Below, in pieces: positions 16,896-24,704 of a stretch of 35,989 bases of DNA; the stretch's first letter is position 1; the number at the start of each line of letters is the position of its first letter. The translations under genes were made by a program, and so were the position numbers. This DNA is from JBCCQH01 sp039024435 (GTDB lineage Bacteria; Bacteroidota; Bacteroidia; J057; JADKCL01), in contig JBCCQH010000078.1 in the NCBI GenBank assembly GCA_039024435.1, forward strand, positions 1 to 35,989, given 5' to 3'. The notes below the pieces were generated by a model that had not been told where the DNA came from, searched no databases, and saw only the letters and a list, made by a program, of their open reading frames with translations.

Positions 16896-18170
16896 ATGCA
16901 CATCGAATTCAAGGCACTGAGTCTGTCTCATCAAAATGCACCAGTTGCGATCCGGGAACGGATGCATCTGAGTGTTGACGCCTGTGACCGCCTCGCACTC
17001 TCCCTGAACGAGATTCTCGGATTAGAAGAGATTCTCGTCCTCTCCACTTGTAACCGAACGGAGGTGTACTACACGTCCATCACCGATCATTCGGCGAAAA
17101 TTATCCAATTGCTTTGTCTGGAAAAAGGCATTGCTGCCCCGAAAGCCTACGCTCGGTACTTCGAGCACTTCAACGACTCGAAATCGGCGGCCTTCCACCT
17201 GTTTGAGGTGGCCATGGGCTTGCACTCGTCGGTTATCGGCGATTTGCAGATTTCGAATCAGGTCAAGCAAGCCTATGCGCGCTCGGCCGGCCTGAAGTTG
17301 GCGGGTCCGTTTGTCCATCGCTTGTTGCACACGATTTTCCATTGCAACAAGCGGGTACAGCAGGAAACGGCTTACCGCGATGGCGCGGCTTCGGTCAGTT
17401 ATGCCTCCGCCGACCTGGCGAAAAGTCTGGTTGCGTTTCACCAATCCCCGGCGGTCCTTGTGATCGGAGCCGGTGAAATGGGGTCCGACGTGGCCAGAAA
17501 TCTCAAAAACGGAAACTTTTCCCGCATCGCCATTATGAATCGCACCTGGGAAAAGGGCGACGCCCTCGCCCGGGAGTTAGAAGCGGAAACTATCCCCTTC
17601 GAAAAATTGCGTGCCGTATTGGCGGAATTTGACATCGTCATTGCGGCCGTACACACCGAAAAACCGATCATTACCGCTCAGGACTTGCGTCCGCAAGAAA
17701 GTCTGCGCCAGAAGTTTTTGATCGACCTGTCGGTGCCCCGGGCAATTTCAGAATCGGTCACGGACATCAACGGCGTCTTGCTGTATGACATCGACGAAAT
17801 TCAGGAGCGGACGGAAAAGACCGTTGCCCGCCGTTTGGAAGCAGCCCCGCAAGTGCGCGCGATCATTGCCGACGAGATGAGTGGCTTCAGCAAGTGGTCG
17901 GATGAGTTGAGCATTTCCCCGACGATCAACAAGCTCAAGGATGCCCTTGAGCAGATTCGCCGTGACGAAATGGCGCGTTACTTGAAGGATGCCGATGAAG
18001 CAGAGGCAAAGTTGGTTGAGCAAGTCACCCGGAGTATGATGAACAAGATCATCAAACTGCCGGTCTTGCAACTGAAAGCCGCTTGCAAGCGTGGAGAGCA
18101 AGAGACCCTCATCGATGTGCTCAATGATCTTTTCGATCTGGAGCGCACCGGAGAGCAGGTTCGCAAGTAA
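16896..18170 (+). CDS. hemA: Glutamyl-tRNA reductase
   Basis: A 424-residue enzyme that reduces glutamyl-tRNA(Glu) to glutamate-1-semialdehyde with NADPH, the first committed step of C5-pathway tetrapyrrole synthesis, in the cytoplasm. The catalytic Cys is C52 in LSTCNRTEVYY. The substrate-binding stretch HLFEVAMGLHSSVIGD (101-116) matches the family HLFxVAxGLxSxxxG(E/D) motif. The NADPH-binding loop is VLVIGAGEMG (187-196). The C-terminal dimerisation helices follow. I chose ATG 16896 (MHIEFKALSLSHQNAP) because it gives the usual N-terminus; an in-frame TTG at 16872 would add eight residues. In many Bacteroidota hemA stands next to hemC; here the next gene is an unrelated membrane protein on the other strand. 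Confidence 0.96.
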   Translation: MHIEFKALSLSHQNAPVAIRERMHLSVDACDRLALSLNEILGLEEILVLSTCNRTEVYYTSITDHSAKIIQLLCLEKGIAAPKAYARYFEHFNDSKSAAFHLFEVAMGLHSSVIGDLQISNQVKQAYARSAGLKLAGPFVHRLLHTIFHCNKRVQQETAYRDGAASVSYASADLAKSLVAFHQSPAVLVIGAGEMGSDVARNLKNGNFSRIAIMNRTWEKGDALARELEAETIPFEKLRAVLAEFDIVIAAVHTEKPIITAQDLRPQESLRQKFLIDLSVPRAISESVTDINGVLLYDIDEIQERTEKTVARRLEAAPQVRAIIADEMSGFSKWSDELSISPTINKLKDALEQIRRDEMARYLKDADEAEAKLVEQVTRSMMNKIIKLPVLQLKAACKRGEQETLIDVLNDLFDLERTGEQVRK

Positions 18171-18172
18171 GG

Positions 18173-18682
18173 TTACTCAAACAGATCGTCTACATTATCC
18201 CAGGAATCGGTTGATTCCTCGGGATCAATACCCCTTTGTTTTTGCGGCACGCTTTTTTCCTGGGCAATGCGCACTCGCTGCCCGTAGTGCTGGCCCCTTT
18301 GGTAGGCCAAAAACTCGGCTACCCGTTGGTCCCGCAACAGCAGCAGCAGCACTGCAATTGATGCGATGATACTGGGCAGGCTGAATGCATACGTCAGCGT
18401 TTCCGGAGGCTTACTCAGCAAGAGATAAATTCCCCCTACCATTTGCAGCCCCAACAAGGCCAGAAAAATGTATTGGATCGATTTTGACCCGCGCACGGTT
18501 CCGAGAGCGGCGACCACGACAAATGCCAGTCGCGACAGTGGCCACCGATTGTTGCGCCAAAAGTCCGGGCCGGGGTCAAACTCCGCGAAGGTATACAGCA
18601 GTTGACCGGCGACCAATGCGCCCAGTGCAATATAAAGACGAATTTTCCCCTGACGGATGCGGGACGGGTCAAGCTTGTGCAT
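18173..18682 (-). CDS. Small integral membrane protein of unknown function
   Basis: A 169-residue protein with the start set at ATG 18682 (MHKLDPSRIRQGKIRLY). The frame continues upstream to 18820, and an ATG at 18700 is also possible, but the longer form lacks protein-like character. Four membrane helices are visible: LYIALGALVAGQLLY, LAFVVVAALGTVRG, IFLALLGLQMVGGIYLLL and LPSIIASIAVLLLLL. The acidic C-terminal tail (about 115-169) is presumably cytosolic. No family was recognised. Convergent with hemA. Confidence 0.7.
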   Translation of the reverse strand: MHKLDPSRIRQGKIRLYIALGALVAGQLLYTFAEFDPGPDFWRNNRWPLSRLAFVVVAALGTVRGSKSIQYIFLALLGLQMVGGIYLLLSKPPETLTYAFSLPSIIASIAVLLLLLRDQRVAEFLAYQRGQHYGQRVRIAQEKSVPQKQRGIDPEESTDSWDNVDDLFE

Positions 18683-18819
18683 GCGGCAAAAGTATAACAT
18701 TTCTCGGCGTGCCACAGGGTCAGTAAATTTGTCAAACTGACATTCTTGCAGTTCGATGGCAGATTTTTTTCCAAAACCCTGACAAAATTGCCCACTTTTC
18801 CCGATAATCGCGGCTGGCA

Positions 18820-18842
18820 CAGTTTTCGCTGAACGCGAACTG
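18820..18842. promoter_or_regulatory. Imperfect inverted repeat upstream of groES
   Basis: CAGTT..CGC and GCG..AACTG are imperfectly symmetric around TGAAC. The site lies about 48 bases before the groES start and next to a weak -7-like box, TATTATTG (18843-18850). It is not a CIRCE element. A role in heat-shock control is only a guess. Confidence 0.25.
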
Positions 18843-18873
18843 TATTATTGAATCTTCTATCAAACACTTATTT

Positions 18874-18880
18874 AAGGAGG
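18874..18880 (+). promoter_or_regulatory. Strong Shine-Dalgarno site deciding the groES start
   Basis: AAGGAGG is followed by a 9-base spacer and then ATG 18890. Such a strong site is unusual among the genes in this window, most of which have none, and it selects 18890 over an upstream in-frame start at 18848. Confidence 0.85.
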
Positions 18881-18889
18881 ATAAAAAAT

Positions 18890-19165
18890 ATGTCACTGAA
18901 CATTCGTCCCTTGGCTGATCGCGTAGTGATCGAACCCGCTCCGGCCGAGGAAAAAACGGCTTCTGGTATCATCATTCCTGACACTGCCAAAGAAAAGCCG
19001 CAACGCGGTACGGTAGTTGCCGTAGGCCCGGGCAAAAAAGATGAGCCCACCACGGTAAAGATTGGAGACACCGTTCTCTATGGCAAGTATGCGGGTACTG
19101 AGATCCCCATCGATGGCGGGGACTATCTGATCATGCGTGAATCTGACATTCTCGCAGTCGTTTGA
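18890..19165 (+). CDS. groS: Co-chaperonin GroES (Hsp10)
   Basis: A 91-residue co-chaperonin that caps the GroEL ring in an ATP-dependent cycle of protein folding in the cytoplasm. The N-terminus SLNIRPLADRVVIEP, the mobile loop EKTASGIIIPDTA (contact with GroEL) and the roof and core strands ending DYLIMRESDILAVV are all present, and the length is normal. groEL follows 50 bases downstream on the same strand, so the two form the usual groESL operon. Confidence 0.97.
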   Translation: MSLNIRPLADRVVIEPAPAEEKTASGIIIPDTAKEKPQRGTVVAVGPGKKDEPTTVKIGDTVLYGKYAGTEIPIDGGDYLIMRESDILAVV

Positions 19166-19215
19166 TATTGATGTTCAACCTATTTTGAGGTCAATTCCAA
19201 AAACAACAAAACAAC

Positions 19216-20868
19216 ATGGCAAAGAATATCTCGTTTGAATCCGATGCGCGGTCTGCCTTGAAGGCGGGTGTGGACGCGCTCGCCAATGCGGTCAAAGTGA
19301 CCCTGGGCCCCAAAGGACGCAATGTGGTCCTCGATAAGAAGTTTGGTGCCCCTAACATTACCAAAGACGGTGTCACCGTCGCCAAAGAAATCGAACTCGC
19401 TGATCCCATCGAAAACATGGGGGCTCAACTCGTAAAAGAGGTTGCCTCCAAAACCAATGACGTCGCCGGTGATGGTACCACCACCGCGACGGTATTGGCC
19501 CAGGCCATCGTCCGCGAAGGCCTCAAAAACGTAACTGCCGGTTCCAACCCGATGGAACTCAAAAAAGGCATCGAGGAAGCGGTCAAAGTGGTCGTTTCCG
19601 ACCTCGCAGGGCTTTCCCGCCCGGTGGCGGACTCGAAAGAAATCGCGCAGGTCGGTACCATCTCCGCCAATAACGATGCGGAAATCGGTAGCCTGATCGC
19701 CGAAGCCATGGAAAAAGTGGGCAAAGAAGGAGTAATCACCGTCGAAGAAGCCCGTGGCCTCGAAACCTACCTCGACACGGTCGAAGGGATGCAGTTTGAC
19801 CGCGGCTATTTGTCGCCTTACTTCGTCACCAACCCGGACAAGATGGAGGTGGAAATGGACAAGCCGTTCATCCTCATCTTTGACAAGAAGATCAGCACAA
19901 TGAAGGATCTGCTTCCGATTTTGGAAAAAGTGGTCCAAACCGGTGCTCCCCTGGTCATCATCTCCGAAGACGTGGACGGGGAAGCCCTCGCGACCCTGGT
20001 GGTGAACAAAATCCGCGGCGCCCTCAAAATCGCCGCCGTCAAGGCTCCGGGATTCGGTGACCGCCGCAAGGCCATGCTGGAAGATATCGCGATCCTGACC
20101 GGCGGTACGGTGGTCAGTGAAGAGCGGGGCTACAAGCTGGAAAACGCCACCCTCGACATGCTTGGACGGGCGGAAAAAGTAACCATTGACAAAGACAATA
20201 CGACGATTGTCGACGGATCTGGGTCCGCCGAGGATATCCAGGCACGCATCTCGCAAATCAAGACGCAGATTGAGAACACTACGTCTGATTACGACAAAGA
20301 GAAACTTCAGGAGCGTTTGGCAAAACTTTCCGGTGGAGTCGCCGTACTCTACATCGGAGCAGTAACTGAAGTGGAAATGAAAGAAAAGAAGGCCCGGGTA
20401 GAAGACGCATTGCACGCCACGCGCGCAGCCGTCGAAGAAGGCATCGTCCCCGGTGGCGGTGTAGCCCTGGTCCGTACCATCAGCGGCCTGGAAAAAGGCA
20501 GCGGCGGCATCAATGATCAACTTCTCCTCGGTGATATCGGGGTAGGGGTGAGCATCGTGCGCCGCGCGCTTGAGGAGCCGCTTCGCCAGATCGTTGAGAA
20601 TGCCGGTCTCGAACCGGGTGTGATTCTCGCCAAAGTGGTCGAAGGCGAAGGCGACTATGGTTTCAATGCCCGTACGGAGGAGTACGAGAACCTCTTCGAA
20701 TCGGGCATCATTGATCCCACGAAAGTCACCCGCAGTGCACTCGAAAATGCAGCCTCCATTGCTGGCTTGCTGCTCACAACTGAGTGCGTCATCACCGACG
20801 AGCCGGAGCCGGAAGCTCCGATGCCCGCGGCTCCCGGTGGCATGGGTGGAATGGGCGGCATGATGTAA
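19216..20868 (+). CDS. groL: Chaperonin GroEL (Hsp60)
   Basis: A 550-residue chaperonin that forms the double heptameric ring in which non-native proteins fold. The ATP-binding segment VTLGPKGRNV (28-37) and the GDGTTT motif (85-90, catalytic Asp86-type residue) are intact. Signature A..VEEGI(V)PGGG lies near residue 408. The C-terminus ends in the flexible GGM repeats (GGMGGMGGMM). Length and sequence are normal for Bacteroidota. The gene is followed by a clear terminator. Confidence 0.98.
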   Translation: MAKNISFESDARSALKAGVDALANAVKVTLGPKGRNVVLDKKFGAPNITKDGVTVAKEIELADPIENMGAQLVKEVASKTNDVAGDGTTTATVLAQAIVREGLKNVTAGSNPMELKKGIEEAVKVVVSDLAGLSRPVADSKEIAQVGTISANNDAEIGSLIAEAMEKVGKEGVITVEEARGLETYLDTVEGMQFDRGYLSPYFVTNPDKMEVEMDKPFILIFDKKISTMKDLLPILEKVVQTGAPLVIISEDVDGEALATLVVNKIRGALKIAAVKAPGFGDRRKAMLEDIAILTGGTVVSEERGYKLENATLDMLGRAEKVTIDKDNTTIVDGSGSAEDIQARISQIKTQIENTTSDYDKEKLQERLAKLSGGVAVLYIGAVTEVEMKEKKARVEDALHATRAAVEEGIVPGGGVALVRTISGLEKGSGGINDQLLLGDIGVGVSIVRRALEEPLRQIVENAGLEPGVILAKVVEGEGDYGFNARTEEYENLFESGIIDPTKVTRSALENAASIAGLLLTTECVITDEPEPEAPMPAAPGGMGGMGGMM

Positions 20869-20901
20869 ATCAGCCCAATATTAATTCAACATAATGTTCT
20901 C

Positions 20902-20936
20902 CGGCGGCGCTTGTAAAAAGGCGCCGTCGTTTTTTT
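20902..20936 (+). terminator. Terminator of groESL
   Basis: CGGCGGCGC pairs with GCGCCGTCG (one G.U) around a 10-base A-rich loop, followed by seven Ts. It lies 33 bases after the groEL stop. Confidence 0.88.
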
Positions 20937-21001
20937 GTGCGGGGGGAAGAAACGAGACTTGGGACCAGAAGGATCGGACTTACCCATCCCCGAAAAACAG
21001 C

Positions 21002-21029
21002 AGCGGCTGTCCCGCCCAGAACAGCCGCT
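21002..21029. terminator. Perfect 9-bp hairpin, possible minus-strand terminator
   Basis: AGCGGCTGT and ACAGCCGCT are perfect complements separated by CCCGCCCAGA. On the minus strand the stem is followed closely by TGTTTTTC, and on the plus strand there is no T-run. It may block antisense transcription from reaching groEL. Confidence 0.35.
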
Positions 21030-21291
21030 CCCTAATCTTGCTATGATAAGAACTCTTCGTAAGTCTCGGGACCCAAGCTGCAACAAGGGGACCGCATTGA
21101 GACGATACATTTCCTGAAAGACCGGAGAAAAATTGGAGGGTTGCAGCTTCGGCGGGAAAAACTGTCACTTCGACAAGAGAGGCTGACTTTATGTCACGAT
21201 TGCCGGCAATGGCACAATATTTCGACAGAGATAGCGACAAGCATTACAGCCACCTTTATTGATCCTTGAAAGAATAAACTTTGTATCCGCT

Positions 21292-23136
21292 ATGGCCGAT
21301 GTAAAAACCAAAAATCCCAATGTTGAGACGGGCAACATCTCCGTCCACACCGAAAATATCTTTCCCATCATCAAGAAGTCTCTGTACTCTGACCACGAGA
21401 TCTTCTTGCGTGAACTCGTGTCGAACGCCATCGACGCCAGCCAGAAACTCCGCCACCTGGCGGCAATTGGGAAATACAAAGACGAAGTCGGCGAGCTCAA
21501 AATCTCCGTCGAACTGGACAAAGAAGCCAAAACCATCACCGTAAAAGACCGTGGCCTTGGCATGTCCAAAGACGAGGTCAGAAAGTACATCAACCAGGTC
21601 GCCTTTTCTGGGGCCGAAGAGTTCGTCAAAAAATTTAAGGACATCAAAGACAGCCAGGAAATCATCGGTCAGTTTGGGCTGGGTTTCTATTCTGCCTTCA
21701 TGGTCGCTTCGGAAGTGGAGATCATCTCGAAGACCTACAAGAAAAACGCCGGCGGGGTCCGCTGGACCTGCGATGGAACGACCACCTACTCGCTGGAAAA
21801 GTACGACCGCAAAGAGCGCGGCACCGACATCATCCTGCACATCGCCGAGGACTCCGAGGAGTTCTTGGAAGAAGCCCGGCTCAAAACGATCCTGAACAAG
21901 TACTGTAAGTTTCTGCCCTTCCCGGTGGAATTTGACGGGGAAGTAATCAACAAGACCGAGCCGCTCTGGAAGAAGGCCCCCAGCGAACTCAAAGACGAGG
22001 ACTATCTGGAATTCTTCAAGGCGCTCTACCCCTACGCGGATGAGCCGCTGTTCTGGATCCACCTCAATGTCGACTACCCCTTTGAACTGACCGGGATCCT
22101 GTACTTCCCCAAGCTCAAGCAGGAGATGGAAGTGCGCAAGGACCGCATTCACCTGTATTCGCGGCAGGTATTCATTACGGACAATGTCGAAAACATCGTC
22201 CCGGAATACCTCGGGCTGCTGCAGGGCGTGATCGACTCGCCGGACATTCCGCTGAACGTATCGCGGAGCTACCTGCAGGCCGATTCCAACGTGAAGAAGA
22301 TCAGCAGCTACATTTCCAAGAAAGTGGCCGACAAGCTGAATGAACTCTTCCGCGACGACCGGGAAAAGTTTGAAGGCAAGTGGAGCGAAATTGAAGTGTT
22401 CGTGAAGTACGGCATGCTGAGCGACGAAAAGTTTTCCGACAAAGCCGAGGATTTCTGTTTGCTGAAAAACGTCGACGGGGAGCACTTCACCTTCACCGAG
22501 TACAAGGACAAGATTCGCCCGAATCAGACCGACAAAAGCGACAACTTGGTCGTACTCTACGCGGCGGACATCGAACACCAGGATACCTTTATCAATTCGG
22601 CACGGAAAAAGGGCTATGACGTCCTCCACCTCCAAAGCCTGATCGACCCCCATTTCATCGGTCAGATGGAGCGCAAAATGGAGAAAACCAACTGGAAGCG
22701 CGTCGACGCCGATTCCATCGAAAAACTGATCGAAAAGGATGAAGTTGCGGCCAGCTTGCTCTCGGAAGAGCAGGAAAATGAGCTTAAAACCGTCTACGAA
22801 GCTGTCGCCAAAGACTGGAGCGGGGGCGTCCGGGTGGAAGCCCTCGGCGCCGAAGAAATGCCGGTGGTGTTGATCAAACCTGAATTCATGCGTCGGATGC
22901 GGGAGCAAGCCATGCTCGGCGGCATGAACAACGACATGTTCAAAGAGCAAGTCAACGTCGTGGTCAATGCCAGCCACCCCCTCGCCGAAAAAGTCCTCGG
23001 CAAGAAGAAGGCGGATGCCCGCGAGCGCATCGCGAAGCAACTCACCGACCTGGCCCGCCTGTCCCAAGGCATGCTCACCGGTAAGGAACTGACTTCCTTC
23101 ATTGAGCGGAGTGTGGAGCTGGTGGCGAAGAAGTGA
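21292..23136 (+). CDS. htpG: Molecular chaperone HtpG (Hsp90)
   Basis: A 614-residue ATP-dependent chaperone that works as a dimer in the cytoplasm. The GHKL ATPase pocket is shown by Glu41 and Asn45 in LRELVSNAIDAS, DRGLGMS (86-92) and GQFGLGFYS (126-134). The middle and C-terminal dimerisation domains follow without gaps. ATG 21292 (MADVKTKNP) is preferred over an in-frame ATG at 21259, which would add 11 non-family residues. Length is normal for the shorter bacterial HtpGs. Being next to groESL, it extends a heat-shock block, but terminators on both sides show it is a separate transcription unit. Confidence 0.97.
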   Translation: MADVKTKNPNVETGNISVHTENIFPIIKKSLYSDHEIFLRELVSNAIDASQKLRHLAAIGKYKDEVGELKISVELDKEAKTITVKDRGLGMSKDEVRKYINQVAFSGAEEFVKKFKDIKDSQEIIGQFGLGFYSAFMVASEVEIISKTYKKNAGGVRWTCDGTTTYSLEKYDRKERGTDIILHIAEDSEEFLEEARLKTILNKYCKFLPFPVEFDGEVINKTEPLWKKAPSELKDEDYLEFFKALYPYADEPLFWIHLNVDYPFELTGILYFPKLKQEMEVRKDRIHLYSRQVFITDNVENIVPEYLGLLQGVIDSPDIPLNVSRSYLQADSNVKKISSYISKKVADKLNELFRDDREKFEGKWSEIEVFVKYGMLSDEKFSDKAEDFCLLKNVDGEHFTFTEYKDKIRPNQTDKSDNLVVLYAADIEHQDTFINSARKKGYDVLHLQSLIDPHFIGQMERKMEKTNWKRVDADSIEKLIEKDEVAASLLSEEQENELKTVYEAVAKDWSGGVRVEALGAEEMPVVLIKPEFMRRMREQAMLGGMNNDMFKEQVNVVVNASHPLAEKVLGKKKADARERIAKQLTDLARLSQGMLTGKELTSFIERSVELVAKK

Positions 23137-23242
23137 AAAAAGTTTTTTTACCGAACGAAAAGTATATCCTCGCTCAAAGATAGTATAGCCCGTAAGTGGC
23201 TGACACAACTTTTCGACAATACAAATTTTTTACAATACAACG

Positions 23243-23269
23243 TCCCCCATATTTTGGGGGATTTTTTTT
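23243..23269 (+). terminator. Terminator of htpG abutting the next start codon
   Basis: TCCCCC and GGGGGA pair around ATATTTT, followed by a run of eight Ts. It ends only about 8 bases before ATG 23278, so little room is left for a promoter or leader for the downstream gene. Confidence 0.75.
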
Positions 23270-23277
23270 CGAGTAAA

Positions 23278-23697
23278 ATGAGCCGCAGTAAATATCCTCT
23301 TTTTCAATTTTCCTGGTTCTCCAATTTTAGGCAAACGCTCGAGGATTTGCGAAACCTTGCGGTTTCCGAAGACTGGGAATACCAACGCTCGAAAGCGCAG
23401 AGAAATGCAATCCTTTTCAACTATATCCATCATACTTTTACCCGGCTGCGGGAAGAAAAAAAGACAATTGAGAAGCGGATCAAGCGCAATGACAAAACTG
23501 CGATACCCCAATATTTCCGTGGCAAGGTACAGTTGCTGATTCCTTTGTGCTTGGAAAGTCGCGGAAAAGCCGATTTGGCGTTGGTAGTATCAAAAGTCGG
23601 GCAGGTCTACCGCGCCAGTACTTGCTTATCGTTAGACATGGCGATCAACAATGCTCGATTGATTGCTAAGCCAGATGATGATTGGTTGGTCCCTTGA
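23278..23697 (+). pseudogene. DUF3825-like protein with apparent in-frame internal deletion
   Basis: An open frame of 139 residues (ATG 23278). Its first half (LAVSEDWEYQ, then ILFNYIHHTFTRLREE) matches the N-terminal end of DUF3825 proteins as I remember them. Its second half (RNDKTAIPQYFRGKVQLLIP, then LCLESRGKADLALVVSKVG and DMAINNARLIAKPDDDWLVP) matches their C-terminal end. Full members are clearly longer, with a central block of over 100 residues (including an FNTGL-type motif) that is absent here. The two ends are joined near residue 62 without losing the frame. A terminator ends 8 bases before the start, and no promoter is apparent. I read it as a decayed gene, although a functional mini-protein is not excluded. 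The role of DUF3825 is unknown; some members carry RNA-associated domains. Confidence 0.6.
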
Positions 23698-23858
23698 TTG
23701 GCCAGTGGGCAAAGAGCCTGATTCCCCCAACTTTTCGATCAAATTGCGGGAGATGTAACATTGCGCCCGGATTAGTTGCGTTTCGGCAATGGAGATTGTT
23801 GTGAGTTTCTTATATTCGCCTCACCAACAATAGATTAACCAAATTAATTTTACGACCA

Positions 23859-24392
23859 ATGTCTTATACTTTTGCCAAAGCAACCGTAACCGAAAATGTG
23901 GAGGGCGGACTCAACGCCGAAGTTTCTTGTCTCAATGGCCTGGTGGCTCCTCCCGGATCGACCTACTCCCTTTCTGACAATCCCGTCTACCACGATGGCG
24001 AATCCATTTCTGCCGGGGACGTAATCCTTTTCCGCGTCAGCGGCGGAGGCGTCCTGGACAACAACAACATTTATCCCTACAATCCGGCCACCGGCAGCCC
24101 CTTGCGGCTGGGGGGCGGAATCGGCAAGGGCAACATTATCGAAGAGGATGCCTCGCCCACTGTCCGGGTCGCCTGGGTAAATGGCCTGAACGCCAGCGGC
24201 ACGATCGACGCATCTCAAGCCGAGGGTGCCGACCAATTGCCGGTGGATACGGCAGTGTATTTCCTGTGTCAGCTCAATGAAAGCAGCGTCTTCGAAGTCA
24301 CCTCCGTAGCGGTTTCCGAAGGCACTTGCGGCGATGTACCGGCTGGACCTTCCGAATTCAATTTCAACGGTGTCGGACAAACTGCCTACTGA
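23859..24392 (+). CDS. Beta-rich protein of unknown function
   Basis: A 177-residue protein without signal peptide, membrane helix or sorting domain. Sequence is rich in Gly, Asn, Ser and Val with short beta strands and turns (DVILFRVSGGGVLDNNNIYP, LRLGGGIGKGN). It resembles the body of a surface or phage-structural beta-sandwich, but I recognise no family. It ends QTAY followed by TGA. Codon use looks like that of its neighbours. A palindromic mobile element begins 29 bases after the stop and may serve as its terminator. Confidence 0.65.
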   Translation: MSYTFAKATVTENVEGGLNAEVSCLNGLVAPPGSTYSLSDNPVYHDGESISAGDVILFRVSGGGVLDNNNIYPYNPATGSPLRLGGGIGKGNIIEEDASPTVRVAWVNGLNASGTIDASQAEGADQLPVDTAVYFLCQLNESSVFEVTSVAVSEGTCGDVPAGPSEFNFNGVGQTAY

Positions 24393-24398
24393 GCAAAG

Positions 24399-24698
24399 AA
24401 TTTCCAATTGAATGCCGCTAAGAGGCGGTTTAAAATTGGTTTGTGAAATTTGCGAGCGCAGATTTTTTGTCCATCGAAGCTCATTTTGGAGTCCATAGTC
24501 CGAGCTAGGGGCGATAAAATAGCGGAAGAGGGGCGGAAAAAGATGCCACAACAAAATCACCGGATCAAATTTAAATAGCCTCCAAGCCAAGCAGCGAATT
24601 TCGGGCCCTATCTCTGGCTTCAGGTCGCGCGTTTCGAACGCGCCCATTAGAAATTGAAAATCGATCAATTGGAAATTTTCTCCCGCCAATTGGAAATT
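24399..24698. repeat. Inverted AATTTCCAATTG / CAATTGGAAATT copies around copy A
   Basis: AATTTCCAATTG lies at 24399-24410, and its exact complement CAATTGGAAATT occurs at 24666-24677 and again at 24687-24698. They flank the palindromic element and a further hairpin, GCGCGTT TCG AACGCGC (24627-24643). The arrangement looks like an accumulation of folded repeats between convergent genes. Confidence 0.5.
24422..24582 (+). mobile_element. MITE-like palindromic element, copy A
   Basis: The left end GAGGCGGTTTAAA and right end TTTAAATAGCCTC are near-perfect terminal inverted repeats. The interior is about 83 % identical by eye to copy B, including GTCC..CGAAGCT.ATTTTGGAG and AAGAGGGGCGGA.AAAGATGCC. 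The two arms pair along most of their length, with the apex at CCATAG..CTAGGG. The flanks are TAA on the left and CAA on the right, compatible with a decayed 3-bp TNA duplication. It encodes no protein. Confidence 0.8.
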
Positions 24699-24704
24699 CT
24701 CGAT

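Larger units (their letters stand above)
20869..21291. other. Non-coding region between groEL and htpG
   Basis: These 423 bases hold the groEL terminator (20902-20936) and a second perfect hairpin at 21002-21029 (AGCGGCTGT / ACAGCCGCT, 10-base loop). The remainder shows no gene that I can support. The last 60 bases before htpG are AT-rich and include ATAAACTTTG, which resembles a -7 box with one extra base, only 9 bases from the ATG. Confidence 0.45.

Noticed and set aside
18700..18889. CIRCE/HrcA operator before groES
   Set aside because: No TTAGCACTC / GAGTGCTAA arms were found; only an imperfect unrelated inverted repeat is present.
19180..20520. 446-codon open frame opposite groEL
   Set aside because: Same reason: antisense to groEL, no domain, composition driven by the codon use of groEL.
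21256..23208. 650-codon open frame on the strand opposite htpG
   Set aside because: It is the antisense shadow of a well-conserved gene with regular codon bias; its translation has no recognisable domain and htpG explains the sequence fully.
24627..24643. tRNA T-arm (GTTTCGAACGC)
   Set aside because: The stretch is a simple 7-bp hairpin; no acceptor, D or anticodon arms surround it. No tRNA gene was recognised anywhere in the window.
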